From Burkholderia sp. Bp8992 (lineage in GTDB: Bacteria; Pseudomonadota; Gammaproteobacteria; Burkholderiales; Burkholderiaceae), in the NCBI RefSeq assembly GCF_003853705.1, contig NZ_QTQI01000016.1, positions 1 to 64,000 of the forward strand: 64,000 nucleotides of DNA, given 5' to 3'. Made by a program: the position numbers and the translations under genes. Of this stretch, positions 32,255 through 41,292 are shown piece after piece. The notes under the pieces are model-generated. The model made no database searches and had not been told where the DNA came from. It was given only the letters and a program-made list of their open reading frames with translations. The stretch's first letter is position 1, and each line of letters opens with the position of its first letter.

Positions 32255-32304
32255 ACGTTCGAACGTCAAAATTGACAAAAACATCAAGTATGATTTTAAT
32301 GTCA
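32255..32304 (+). promoter_or_regulatory. palindromic operator upstream of the catabolic operon
   Basis: A 32-bp imperfect palindrome occupies 32273-32304. The left arm TGACAAAAACATCA and right arm TGATTTTAATGTCA match at 11 of 14 positions around AGTA. A 12-bp perfect palindrome, ACGTTCGAACGT, lies at 32255-32266. The same 32-bp element recurs at 39271-39302. Its place between the divergent tetR remnant and the catabolic operon suits the operator of a TetR-type repressor. Confidence 0.65.
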
Positions 32305-32350
32305 CCAAGGCGGCCTGCAGTGGCCAGTCTCAAGAATTGGAGACAGAACG

Positions 32351-34048
32351 GTGACGGAGACAAAACTGACGTACGAGTCGGGCGTCCATGACAGCAACGA
32401 CAACGCGGGCTGCGCCGGCGGCCGCGACTTGCCGTCGGATGTAGACGTGCTTGTCGTGGGCTGCGGCCCCGTCGGCGCGGCGGTCGGCGCGCTTCTTGGC
32501 CGGGAAGGCGTGCGCGTGCTGGTCGTCGACAGGGCGGCGGAGATCTTCATGGCGCCGCGTGCGATCGCGCTCGACAACGACGCGCTTCGCATCCTGCAGT
32601 ACGTCGGGGTGAACGAAGCCGATCTCGATACGGTGGCGATTCCGTACGTCCGGATGCGCTCGCCCTGGTTCGGCGAGTTCGGGCGCATCAATACGCTCGG
32701 AAGCATCGATGGCCATCCAAAGCTCGTGACGTTCTATCAACCGGACCTCGAGCGATGCTTGCGTGCGCGACTGACCGCGCACCGCACCGCCCGAATGGCG
32801 CTCGGTGTGACGCTCGTCTCGCTCGACGAGAACGCCGATCACGTCGCCGCCACGCTCGACAGCGGGCAGGGCGCGCGGCACGTCGTGCGCGCCCGCTACG
32901 TCGTCGGTGCCGACGGTGCCAGCTCGATCGTGCGCCAGTTGATCGGACAGGATTTCAAGGGCAAGACGTTCGCGGAAGACTGGCTGATCGTCGACGCGCG
33001 AAACGTGCGTCGACCCATCGACCATGTCGAGTTCATCTGTGACCACCGGCGGCCGACGCCTCATATGACTGCCCCCGGTGGGCGCGAGCGTTGGGAGTTC
33101 ATGCTCCACCCCGACGAGACGCGAGAGGAGATGGAATCCGACGAACGCATCCGCGAACTGCTCGCGCCGTGGGGCGGCATCAAGGACATGGTGATCGAAC
33201 GCAAGGCCGTGTACCGATTTCATGCCCGAACCGTCACGACGTTCAGCAAGGGACGCGTCTTTCTCGCAGGCGACGCCGCCCATATCACGCCGCCGTTCGT
33301 CGGCCAGGGGCTCGTCGCCGGTCTGCGTGATGCCGCGAATCTCGGCTGGAAACTGGCGTGGGTCGTCAAAGGCTACGCAACCCCGAAAATTCTCGAGTCC
33401 TACGATCGGGAACGCCGACCTCACGCCAAGGCGATGATCGGCGTCGCGAAATTCATGGGGAAACTCGTGATGCCGCGCAATGCCGGGATCGCGTTGTTCA
33501 CGCATGGCCTGATGCGATTGACGCGGCTCGTTCCGCCGCTACGGAATCACTTCGACGAACTCGGCATCAAGCCGAAGAATGCATTCCGGAGAGGTCTGTT
33601 CGTCCCCGGCCATTCGTCCACGCGGCTCGTGCGCGGAGCAGCCCTTCCGCAGGGATGGCTGCGCAAGCACGATGGGGCGATCCGCCTGAGCGACGACGTG
33701 TTCGGTAGCGGTCTCGCGTTGATCGGATTCGGACGGGATCCGGGCGTCGAGCTCGACGCCGGCGCGCGAGCCGCGCTGATTGCGGCGGGCGGCATCGTGG
33801 TGCAGGTCGTGCACCGCGGGCAGCGCCTTCATCGCATCGAGAACGACGGATGGGAGGACCTGAACGGTACGTTCATGCCGGGTGTCGTGCGGTTTGGCTG
33901 GGCGGCCGTGATTCGGCCGGACAAAACGGTCCTGCACGAGGGCCCGGTGGCCGACTCGACCCGCCTCGTTCTCGAATCCCTGCAATTGCTTGGTGCGCGC
34001 ACCACCTTGTCGCCGCTAGCCGGTCACATTGCCCAGCCGACTGCCTGA
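32351..34048 (+). CDS. FAD-dependent aromatic hydroxylase, MhpA-like
   Basis: The 565-residue protein belongs to the group A flavin monooxygenases, near 3-(3-hydroxyphenyl)propionate hydroxylase MhpA and PheA/TfdB-type phenol hydroxylases. The N-terminal dinucleotide fold is VVGCGPVGAAVG. A second FAD motif reads GRVFLAGDAAHITPP near residue 303. A thioredoxin-like C-terminal domain follows. It would insert an ortho hydroxyl into a phenolic acid using NAD(P)H and O2, giving a catechol for the next enzyme. The start is GTG 32351, about 46 bp after a palindromic operator. It heads a four-gene catabolic operon. Confidence 0.9.
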   Translation: MTETKLTYESGVHDSNDNAGCAGGRDLPSDVDVLVVGCGPVGAAVGALLGREGVRVLVVDRAAEIFMAPRAIALDNDALRILQYVGVNEADLDTVAIPYVRMRSPWFGEFGRINTLGSIDGHPKLVTFYQPDLERCLRARLTAHRTARMALGVTLVSLDENADHVAATLDSGQGARHVVRARYVVGADGASSIVRQLIGQDFKGKTFAEDWLIVDARNVRRPIDHVEFICDHRRPTPHMTAPGGRERWEFMLHPDETREEMESDERIRELLAPWGGIKDMVIERKAVYRFHARTVTTFSKGRVFLAGDAAHITPPFVGQGLVAGLRDAANLGWKLAWVVKGYATPKILESYDRERRPHAKAMIGVAKFMGKLVMPRNAGIALFTHGLMRLTRLVPPLRNHFDELGIKPKNAFRRGLFVPGHSSTRLVRGAALPQGWLRKHDGAIRLSDDVFGSGLALIGFGRDPGVELDAGARAALIAAGGIVVQVVHRGQRLHRIENDGWEDLNGTFMPGVVRFGWAAVIRPDKTVLHEGPVADSTRLVLESLQLLGARTTLSPLAGHIAQPTA

Positions 34049-34056
34049 GGCCCCCC

Positions 34057-35127
34057 ATGAAGCTCATGACTGCACAACCCGCACGAAATCCCCGGCCGAC
34101 GACGAAGGCCCGGGCGCTTTCCTATTTGATGTTCGAGCGTCCCGATCTGGAACGGGCCGAACGATTTCTCAACGATTTCGGTTTGCGAACGGTATCCCGT
34201 GACGGCGAATATCTGTTCCTCCGCGGCACGGCCGGCACACCGTTCTGCTACGTCGTCCGGCGGGCCGAAAAAAACCGCTTCGTCGGCTTCGGGCTTGAAG
34301 TTGACGACATCGACGCACTGCGCAAGCTTGCCCATGTACCGGGCGCGTCGAACGTGGAGCCGTCACCGTGGCCCGGCGGCGGGCATCGCGTCACGCTGGT
34401 CGATCCATCGGGTTTTCGTGTCGACGCAGTCGCGGGACAAGCACGTGCCGGCGCCCTGCCGCACCGGTCGGCGTTGCCGTTCAACTCGCCCGATGCCGTC
34501 GTTCGTGTGAACGATACCCAGCGTCCGCCGCTGGAGGCGCCGGAAGTGATTCGCCTCGGTCATGTCGTGCTCGAACTCGCCGATTTCCAGGCGACCTGCG
34601 CGTGGTACACGTCTCACTTCGGCTTCATCCCGAGCGACGTTCAGGTGTTGCCGGATGGATCGCCCGCCGTCGCGTTCCTGCGACTCGATCGCGGGGCGAC
34701 ACCCGCGGATCACCATACCCTGGCATTGGCACAGGGATTCGCGGCGCTGTACAGCCACTCGGCATTCGAGCTGGTCGACGCGGACGCCGTGGGGATCGGG
34801 CAGCGTGTGCTGAGCGAAAAAGGATGGAGGCACGCATGGGGGATCGGTCGTCACATTCTCGGCAGCCAGGTCTTCGACTATTGGCAGGACCCTTGGGGCG
34901 ACAAGCACGAACACTATTGCGACGGGGACATGTTCACGGCAGACGTGGCGACGGGCATCCACGAAGTCAGCCGTGAAGCGATGTCGCAGTGGGGCCCCCG
35001 GATGCCGCGCAGCTTCACCAAACCGAAGATCACCGCGGCAAGCATCGCAGCGCTCATCCGAAACCTCCGGGCCAGTCCGGACGTCACGTTCGCGAAGCTG
35101 CGCACGCTCGCGAAGCTGTTTGCGTGA
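34057..35127 (+). CDS. two-domain VOC extradiol-type dioxygenase
   Basis: From ATG 34057 the protein has 356 residues and two vicinal-oxygen-chelate domains, as in catechol 2,3-dioxygenase and 2,3-dihydroxybiphenyl dioxygenase. The catalytic second domain has an iron-ligand His in RLGHVVLEL, a His in TPADHHTLAL and a Glu in DKHEHYCDGD. It would cleave the catechol made by the preceding hydroxylase next to its hydroxyls. It lies 8 nt after that gene. A glyoxalase-type role is possible but much less likely given the operon. Confidence 0.86.
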   Translation: MKLMTAQPARNPRPTTKARALSYLMFERPDLERAERFLNDFGLRTVSRDGEYLFLRGTAGTPFCYVVRRAEKNRFVGFGLEVDDIDALRKLAHVPGASNVEPSPWPGGGHRVTLVDPSGFRVDAVAGQARAGALPHRSALPFNSPDAVVRVNDTQRPPLEAPEVIRLGHVVLELADFQATCAWYTSHFGFIPSDVQVLPDGSPAVAFLRLDRGATPADHHTLALAQGFAALYSHSAFELVDADAVGIGQRVLSEKGWRHAWGIGRHILGSQVFDYWQDPWGDKHEHYCDGDMFTADVATGIHEVSREAMSQWGPRMPRSFTKPKITAASIAALIRNLRASPDVTFAKLRTLAKLFA

Positions 35128-35163
35128 CCTTCATCTTCACTCAGACCTGTTCGAGGCATCTTC

Positions 35164-36120
35164 ATGGCATTGCACGTCTTGCACTACCGGCATCAGGGGC
35201 GCGCCCAATGGGGCGTGGTGACGAATGGCCGGATCACGCCGATACCGGGCGACTACCCGACGACCGGCGAATTCGTGCGAGCGCATCGGATCGATGAACT
35301 CGCCGCGCTCGGCGGAGAAACGATTCCCGAGTCGGATGTCGAGTGGCTGTCGCCGGTCACGCGCAATCAACAGTTCGTTTGCCAGGGCGCCAACTATCGC
35401 CAGCACATGATCGAGTCCGGCATGAATCCGGACGCCAAGTCATTCAACATGATCTTCACGAAGGCGACCAGCTGCATCGTCGCCGCCGATTCCGACGTCC
35501 TCCGGCCGCACCATGTGCAGTTTCTGGACTACGAGATCGAACTGGGGCTCGTGCTTCGCCGCGATATCACGTCCCGGCAAGCCATCACGGACACGAACCT
35601 GCACGAGTACGTGGCCGGCCTCGTGATCGTCAACGACTATTCCGCACGCGATATCCAGATTCCCCAAATGCAGTTCTACAAGGGGAAGAGCTATCGAACG
35701 TTCGGACCGGTAGGGCCGTATCTGTGCCTGCTGGAGGCAAGCGATATCGCGCGGCTGCGCGCGCTGACACTGACATTGACCGTGAACGGTGAAGTGCGGC
35801 AGAGCGATTCGACCGGGAATCTCGTGTACGGTCCGGCCGAAACGCTCACCGAACTGTCGGGCGTTCAGGATCTGAGCGCCGGCGACTTGCTTGCAACGGG
35901 CACGCCGTCCGGATGCGCACTCAGCATTCCATCGCCGGCGAAGCAACGGATTGCCGCGTTGCTGCCCGAGCACATGACGTGGCGGATCTTCGCGAAGGTT
36001 CAGGCCGCGCGCCCGCAGTACCTGAAGGCCGGGGATCTGGTCGAATCACGCATCCGGAGCAAGGACGGGGCGATCGACCTCGGTGTGCAACGCAACCGAA
36101 TCGTGGACGAGCTCGCATGA
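35164..36120 (+). CDS. fumarylacetoacetate-hydrolase-family protein
   Basis: The 318-residue protein has the FAH fold. Metal-ligand acidic residues are in DYEIELGLVL, with the further segments VNDYSARDIQ and KGKSYRTFGPVGPYL. Family members hydrolyse C-C bonds of diketo acids or act as hydratases or decarboxylases in meta-cleavage pathways. It would process the ring-cleavage product of the upstream dioxygenase. The next gene starts within its stop codon as ATGA at 36117, showing operon structure. Confidence 0.88.
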   Translation: MALHVLHYRHQGRAQWGVVTNGRITPIPGDYPTTGEFVRAHRIDELAALGGETIPESDVEWLSPVTRNQQFVCQGANYRQHMIESGMNPDAKSFNMIFTKATSCIVAADSDVLRPHHVQFLDYEIELGLVLRRDITSRQAITDTNLHEYVAGLVIVNDYSARDIQIPQMQFYKGKSYRTFGPVGPYLCLLEASDIARLRALTLTLTVNGEVRQSDSTGNLVYGPAETLTELSGVQDLSAGDLLATGTPSGCALSIPSPAKQRIAALLPEHMTWRIFAKVQAARPQYLKAGDLVESRIRSKDGAIDLGVQRNRIVDELA

Positions 36121-38078
36121 ACGCCATCGCAACCGAAGCGGACGTGCTGCGGATCGAAAACCAGGGGCCGCCCGCCGACCTCCCGGCCAGCACCTACGAG
36201 ATGATCGGCCGTGGTGCGGCGATCGACCCGAGCGCGCCGGCCTTGTCATTTTTCCTGCGCGCCGACGATCATCGCAAGCCATTGCGCTGGACCTATTCGG
36301 AGCTCCTGCGAGATATAAATCGGACTGCGAACATGTTTTCGCGCCTCGGCATCGATCGCCACTCGGTGGTCGCCTACGTGCTGCCGAACTTGCCGGAGAC
36401 GCATTTCGTCATCTGGGGAGGCGAAGCGGCCGGGATCGTATGCGCGATCAATCCGTTGCTGGAGGGGCCGGCAATCGCATCGCTGCTCAAGGCTGCAAAC
36501 GCGAAAGTGCTGGTGACGCTGGCACCCTTTCCGGGAACGGATATCTGGTCGAAGGTCCAGCCCGTCCTGAGCCAGGTGCCGTCGCTGCGAAGCCTCGTCC
36601 TGGTCGACCTGGCCGGGCGTGTGCAGGGATGGCGCCGAATGGCGGCACGCGTGATGCAGCGTCGCGAATGCAAACGGTTGCACGGGCGCGCGGGTGTGCG
36701 CGGCGCCGTTCCGCGCCACATCGCGATCCACGATTTCGACGATGCGATGTCGCGTGAATCCGGCGATTCGCTGCTGATCCCACGGCGTTTCGAAGCCGAC
36801 GACGTATCGTCCTACTTCTGCACGGGCGGCACGACGGGTTTGCCGAAAATCGCGATTCGCCGGCACGGCAACGAGGTGGCCAATGCCTGGAGCGTCGGGC
36901 AGGTCGTCGGTGCCGGGATGGGCCCGGGGAAGACCGTTTTCTGCGGACTCCCGCTGTTCCATGTCAATGCGGTGCTGGCAACCGGCCTGGTACCGTTCTC
37001 GCGAGGCGCACATGTGGTGCTGGGTACGCCGCAGGGCTATCGCGGCGACGGCGTCGTCAAACGATTCTGGGAAATCGTCGAGCAACACAGGATCAATTTC
37101 TTCAGCGCGGTGCCGACCTTGTATTCGGCGTTGCTCGACGTGCCCGTCGACGGCTGGAATATCGACTCGCTCGAATATGGGCTCTGCGGCGCCGCGCCGA
37201 TGCCCGTGGAAGTATTCCGCACGTTCCAGGATCGCACCGGGGTCCGGATCCTCGAAGGTTACGGGCTCACCGAGGGCGCATGCGTCAGCAGTGTCAATCC
37301 GCCGGGCGGCGAACGGCGCCTCGGTTCGATCGGTTTGCGCATCCCCGGCCAGATGATGAAGGCGGTGATACTCGACGACGCCGGCCGCTACGTGCGCGAT
37401 TGCGTCGAGAACGAAGTCGGCCTGCTGACGATTTCCGGGCCGAACGTTTTCGCGGGCTATCTTCAGGAAGACCAGAACAAGAGCCTGTGGCTCGATCTTG
37501 GCGACGGCCGGCAGTGGCTCAACACCGGCGATCTCGCGCGACGCGATGCGCAGGGCTACTTCTGGCTCACGGGCCGCCGCAAGGAGCTCATCATCCGGGG
37601 CGGTCACAACATCGATCCGGCGACGATCGAAGAACCGCTGCATCGCCACCCGGCCGTGCAGATCGCTGCGGCAATCGGACGTCCCGACGTGCATGCAGGC
37701 GAGCTGCCGGTCGCCTACGTGCAGTTGAAAGCTGGCGCAACTGCAACGGAGACGGAGCTCGACACATTCATACGCAGCTCGATCGGCGAGCGTGCTGCGA
37801 TACCGAAGCGGATTCATATCATCGATGCGATGCCGCTCACGGCGGTCGGCAAGATCTTCAAGCCCGAACTCAAACGACGGGAGACGCTCGACGCGCTGAT
37901 CGCTGCGCTGAAGGATGCCGGCGTCGAGGGTGCCCGAGTGAGCATGGCGGACGACCCGTCGCGCGGGCTCGCCTTGCATGTGGCGCTGAGCGATCACGCA
38001 CAGACAGCGAAGACCAATGCGGTGATGGGCCGCTTCCCGTTTGCCTTTTCAACTTCGGTCGAACCCGAACATCAGTGA
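36117..38078 (+). CDS. AMP-forming acyl-CoA ligase
   Basis: The 653-residue adenylate-forming enzyme has CTGGTTGLPK (P-loop-like A3 motif), GYGLTEGAC, NTGDLARRD, the GRRKELIIRGGHN hinge and the late catalytic Lys in AVGKIFKPEL. It would convert an acid to its CoA thioester with ATP. In this operon it either activates an aromatic acid before hydroxylation or an aliphatic acid after ring cleavage. The C-terminus extends about 70 residues past the usual end. The start at 36117 overlaps the preceding stop as ATGA; an ATG-less reading further upstream lies inside the previous gene and is rejected. Confidence 0.9.
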   Translation: MNAIATEADVLRIENQGPPADLPASTYEMIGRGAAIDPSAPALSFFLRADDHRKPLRWTYSELLRDINRTANMFSRLGIDRHSVVAYVLPNLPETHFVIWGGEAAGIVCAINPLLEGPAIASLLKAANAKVLVTLAPFPGTDIWSKVQPVLSQVPSLRSLVLVDLAGRVQGWRRMAARVMQRRECKRLHGRAGVRGAVPRHIAIHDFDDAMSRESGDSLLIPRRFEADDVSSYFCTGGTTGLPKIAIRRHGNEVANAWSVGQVVGAGMGPGKTVFCGLPLFHVNAVLATGLVPFSRGAHVVLGTPQGYRGDGVVKRFWEIVEQHRINFFSAVPTLYSALLDVPVDGWNIDSLEYGLCGAAPMPVEVFRTFQDRTGVRILEGYGLTEGACVSSVNPPGGERRLGSIGLRIPGQMMKAVILDDAGRYVRDCVENEVGLLTISGPNVFAGYLQEDQNKSLWLDLGDGRQWLNTGDLARRDAQGYFWLTGRRKELIIRGGHNIDPATIEEPLHRHPAVQIAAAIGRPDVHAGELPVAYVQLKAGATATETELDTFIRSSIGERAAIPKRIHIIDAMPLTAVGKIFKPELKRRETLDALIAALKDAGVEGARVSMADDPSRGLALHVALSDHAQTAKTNAVMGRFPFAFSTSVEPEHQ

Positions 38079-38171
38079 TTGCCGATTCTCGGAATGTTTT
38101 AAGTTGAAGTAGGCAAATAATTTTGGAATCCGAAGTTAAAGAAATGAGGTTTTGATTGACGAGGAAGAACC

Positions 38172-38188
38172 CGACGCTTTGAGCGTCG
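38172..38188 (+). terminator. weak hairpin after the catabolic operon
   Basis: CGACGCT (38172-38178) and AGCGTCG (38182-38188) form a 7-bp stem with a 3-nt loop between the ligase and OmpW genes. No proper T-run follows, so termination here would be weak or factor-dependent. Confidence 0.3.
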
Positions 38189-38291
38189 TGCTTCATACGC
38201 GCAGGAACAGCCCGCGAGCCACGCCTGGCGCACGGGGATGAAGGCAGGTTTCACGATTCTTGAACACCGACACCAAAATCTGGAGACAATC

Positions 38292-39017
38292 ATGAAACGA
38301 ATCAGCGCAGGAATCGTCGTACTGGTCGCGGCCATCTCTGGCGCGCATGCGCAATCAGCCGGTCAGTGGGTAGTCAATGCCGGCTGGTCCCACTTTGCGC
38401 CGCAGGGGTCGGCGGATCCGCTGACCGTCAATGCGCTCGGCCAGTCGCAAGTGATGACCGGCAGCGGTGCGGACATCGCAAGCGGTGATACGTTCGGACT
38501 TACCGCGACCTACTTCGTGACCGATCACATCGCGGCGACGACGGTCATGGGTTTTCCGCCGACATGGCACTTGAGCGGCTCAGGTACGCTCAGCGGTTTC
38601 GGTGAACTGGGGACCGCTCGGGCCTGGAGTCCCGCGATCATCTTCAACTACTACTTCGGCGAGCCGAATGCGCGGTTCAGGCCGTATCTGGGCGCCGGTG
38701 TCACCTATACGTGGTTCAGCAACGTCAAGCTCAGCAATCCCGTTTCCACCGGGCAGATCTTTTTTTCGCCAACTGTCGGTACGGCGCTCGAGGGACCGAC
38801 ATCCGTGTCACTCAGGAAATCCTTTGCGCCCGTCGTCAACGGCGGCCTGACCTACAACATCGATTCTCACTGGTCGATCAACGCGTCGGTAGCGTATTCG
38901 TGGGTATCGACGCGCGCGACGCTGACTACCCGGTCATCCGTCGGCACGGTCACGAGCACCACCAAGTTCCGGGTCAACCCGATCGTGACGTTCCTTTCGG
39001 TCGGATACCGCTTCTGA
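38292..39017 (+). CDS. OmpW-family outer membrane protein
   Basis: The 241-residue protein has a signal peptide (MKRISAGIVVLVAAISGAHA) and an eight-strand OmpW beta-barrel ending in YRF, with the C-terminal Phe needed for outer membrane assembly. GEPNARFRPYLGAGVTYTWF is typical of the family. OmpW porins carry small hydrophobic molecules across the outer membrane, so it may take up the aromatic substrate of the operon just upstream. ATG 38292 follows GGAGA; a short in-frame extension to 38238 would bury the signal peptide and is rejected. Confidence 0.93.
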   Translation: MKRISAGIVVLVAAISGAHAQSAGQWVVNAGWSHFAPQGSADPLTVNALGQSQVMTGSGADIASGDTFGLTATYFVTDHIAATTVMGFPPTWHLSGSGTLSGFGELGTARAWSPAIIFNYYFGEPNARFRPYLGAGVTYTWFSNVKLSNPVSTGQIFFSPTVGTALEGPTSVSLRKSFAPVVNGGLTYNIDSHWSINASVAYSWVSTRATLTTRSSVGTVTSTTKFRVNPIVTFLSVGYRF

Positions 39018-39441
39018 ACCGCATCGACCAGGACACGGCGCACGCATGTTTCTGCCGGCGCTCGAGTGCGCCGTGACGATCGCCGTCGAGCCTCGGCGGC
39101 GATCGGTTCGTTCGCGGACGTTTTCGTGATCCTTGCTTGCAACGTGCGCCGAGTACGGTCGGAACATGAAGGACTGCTAAACCGAACGAAGAATATGACC
39201 AACGTGGTGCGGATGATGAATGTGACATCGACGCGACGAAACGCTCGAGCACGTGCTCGACTAATTCAAATGACAAAAATATCAATAATGAATTTAATGT
39301 CACGCAATGTCGTGCCCAGCCTCTACGAGGGGCACTGGGTTACCGGTCCAGGCGTCGAGGGTTGCTTGATTCCTGTGGAGCGAACTTGCAGCGGAGGCGT
39401 TCCGAACCGTTTCACGCTGGCGTTACCCCCGGGAGGGAGAT
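39018..39441. other. intergenic region with a copy of the palindromic operator
   Basis: No gene is supported. Hairpin-forming GC-rich sequence follows the OmpW stop. An AT-rich stretch at 39261-39302 carries the second copy of the 32-bp operator. The remaining 140 bp lead to the DUF2844 gene. Confidence 0.5.
39245..39302 (+). promoter_or_regulatory. second copy of the palindromic operator
   Basis: At 39271-39302 the arms TGACAAAAATATCA and TGAATTTAATGTCA flank ATAA and match the copy at 32273-32304 closely. A perfect 16-bp palindrome, TCGAGCACGTGCTCGA, precedes it at 39245-39260, as a palindrome also precedes the first copy. The downstream gene is the DUF2844 gene at 39442. A shared regulator for both loci is inferred. 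Confidence 0.6.
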
Positions 39442-39930
39442 TTGAAGTCGATTCGCTGTATATACGCCGCGCTCATCGCGGGATTGGCAATGCCACATGC
39501 ACATGCCGAACTGGGCGGCGCACCGATATCGCTGTCCGCCGCCGATCATGCCGCGAAAGTGCGTGTGATGCGGCCTGCGAATCGAGCGGCCGCTGGCCTC
39601 GCGGCGAATCCAGCCGCTTACATCATCCGTGAATCCACGCTCGAATCTGGAACCGTGATTCGCGAATACACGTCGGGCGACGGAATCGTCTTCGGCATAG
39701 CGTGGCAAGGGCCGACGATCCCCGATCTCGCGTCGCTGCTCGGCGGTTATCTTCGCGACTACAGCGCAGGCGTGGAAGCGGCGCATGCACTGCGTGGCTG
39801 GCGTACGCCGGTATCCGTTTCGACGAGCAAGCTCGTGATCAGGACAGGAGGACACATGGGGGCCTTTTCCGGACAAGCCTGGTTGCCGCCTGCGCTTCCG
39901 TCCGGGCTGACCGGCAACGATATCCTGTAA
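39442..39930 (+). CDS. DUF2844-family exported protein
   Basis: The 162-residue protein has an N-terminal signal peptide (cleavage near AHAELGG) and a small beta-rich domain with YTSGDGIVFGIAWQGPTIPDL, characteristic of DUF2844. Its function is unknown. It is followed after 5 nt by a DUF3443 gene, the usual partner of this family in Burkholderia, so the two probably work together in the cell envelope. The start is TTG 39442, chosen because GGGAGGGAGA lies immediately upstream. Confidence 0.85.
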   Translation: MKSIRCIYAALIAGLAMPHAHAELGGAPISLSAADHAAKVRVMRPANRAAAGLAANPAAYIIRESTLESGTVIREYTSGDGIVFGIAWQGPTIPDLASLLGGYLRDYSAGVEAAHALRGWRTPVSVSTSKLVIRTGGHMGAFSGQAWLPPALPSGLTGNDIL

Positions 39931-39935
39931 CTCCC

Positions 39936-41183
39936 ATGAAAATGATCATGAGCATTTTTCGTACTGTCGTACGATGGTTCAGCATAGACAGCCTGATGAT
40001 CGTCTCGACAGCTTTCCTCGTTGCGTGCGGCGGCGGCGATTCAGGTTCCGGCGAAACGGGTGTCAGCAGTTCCGGGACATCGGACGGCAACACCGGGAAT
40101 ACCGCCATCATCACGGTCGCGCGAGGTGTTGCACGCGTCATCAACATTCCGACCGTCAACATCAAGATTTGCGCGCCCGGGACGTCACGCTGCCAGGTTG
40201 TGTCCAATGTGCTCGTCGACACTGCATCATATGGCTTGCGGATCGCACGTGATGCAATTCCAGGCGTCGTCGACAGCCTGCCTAAAACGACCACAAGCGA
40301 CGGATCGACACTTTCCGAATGCGGCCAGTTCGTTTCGAGCTACACGTGGGGCACGGTTCGAACGATTGACCTTTCCATCGGCGATGAACGTGCGAGCTCC
40401 TTGCCGGTGCAGATCATCGGCGATCTCGGAACGGACAACGTGCCGAGTTCCTGTACAAACGGGAATAAAGCGGTGAGCTCGGCCACTGGTCTGGGTGCAA
40501 ACGGCATTCTTGGAATTGGTCCGGCGCCCTATGATTGCGGCGCAACCTGTGTGAAGGTCGCATCTTTGAGCAACTACTACTCGTGCGCGGACGGAAACGC
40601 GAGCTGCGTACAAGTCACCGTCCCGCTATCGCAGCAGATCAGCAATCCTGTCGGTCAGTTTGCCGCGGACAACAACGGCGTGATCGTGAAAATGCCGCAG
40701 ATTTCGGCAGACGGTCAGGAAAGCGCGACGGGCTCGTTGATCTTTGGCATCGGCACTCGAGGCAACAATGCATTCGGTGCCACCACGAAGCTGGTGTCGA
40801 CGACGACGGGCGATGTGCCGGGGGCGTTTCTTTCCAGAAAGGTCACCGCGTTCTTCGATACTGGATCAAACGCGAATTTCTTCGAGGACTCGTCGCAGAT
40901 TACGTGTTCAAAGAACACGCAATTCTATTGCCCGTCAACGACGACCACCTATGCCGCAACGCTGGTTGGGCTCGACGGCACAGTGAGCATGATTTCCATG
41001 CCCGTTGCGAATGCGGATACGTTGTTCTCGAGAAGTTCGACCTATGCATTCAATGACGTCGCGGGCCACTTCGGATCGTCCCCCTGGCTCGATCTCGGAC
41101 TGCCATACTTTTTCGGTCGGACGATCTATTTTGGCCTCGATCGTTCGGCGACAGGCGGGTCCGCGCCTTACATCGCATACTGA
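39936..41183 (+). CDS. DUF3443-family lipoprotein
   Basis: From ATG 39936 the protein has 415 residues. It begins with a lipoprotein signal (lipobox FLVAC before GGGDSGSGE). The body has a pepsin/retropepsin-like feel, with LVDTASYGLRI and FFDTGSNANFF resembling two DTG-type aspartic motifs, although proteolysis is not established for DUF3443. It is probably anchored in a membrane facing the periplasm. It is paired with the DUF2844 gene 5 nt upstream. Confidence 0.85.
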   Translation: MKMIMSIFRTVVRWFSIDSLMIVSTAFLVACGGGDSGSGETGVSSSGTSDGNTGNTAIITVARGVARVINIPTVNIKICAPGTSRCQVVSNVLVDTASYGLRIARDAIPGVVDSLPKTTTSDGSTLSECGQFVSSYTWGTVRTIDLSIGDERASSLPVQIIGDLGTDNVPSSCTNGNKAVSSATGLGANGILGIGPAPYDCGATCVKVASLSNYYSCADGNASCVQVTVPLSQQISNPVGQFAADNNGVIVKMPQISADGQESATGSLIFGIGTRGNNAFGATTKLVSTTTGDVPGAFLSRKVTAFFDTGSNANFFEDSSQITCSKNTQFYCPSTTTTYAATLVGLDGTVSMISMPVANADTLFSRSSTYAFNDVAGHFGSSPWLDLGLPYFFGRTIYFGLDRSATGGSAPYIAY

Positions 41184-41187
41184 TGCT

Positions 41188-41260
41188 TCCGAGAATTTTC
41201 GCGGCCGGGAACATCTTTTCCGAGACGAGTGGCATGGGGCTTTCTCGGAAAAGATATCCG
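41188..41260. repeat. palindromic repeat, copy B
   Basis: This 73-bp element is the counterpart of copy A at 31759-31831. The arms are AACATCTTTTCCGAGA and TCTCGGAAAAGATATCC, around CGAGTGGCATGGGGCT. It begins 5 bp after the DUF3443 stop and lies between convergent genes, so it might also act as a bidirectional terminator. The near-identical layout of the two copies indicates a repeat family. Confidence 0.65.
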
Positions 41261-41292
41261 AAATCTTGACGACCGTTCGTCCCTTCGACGTA

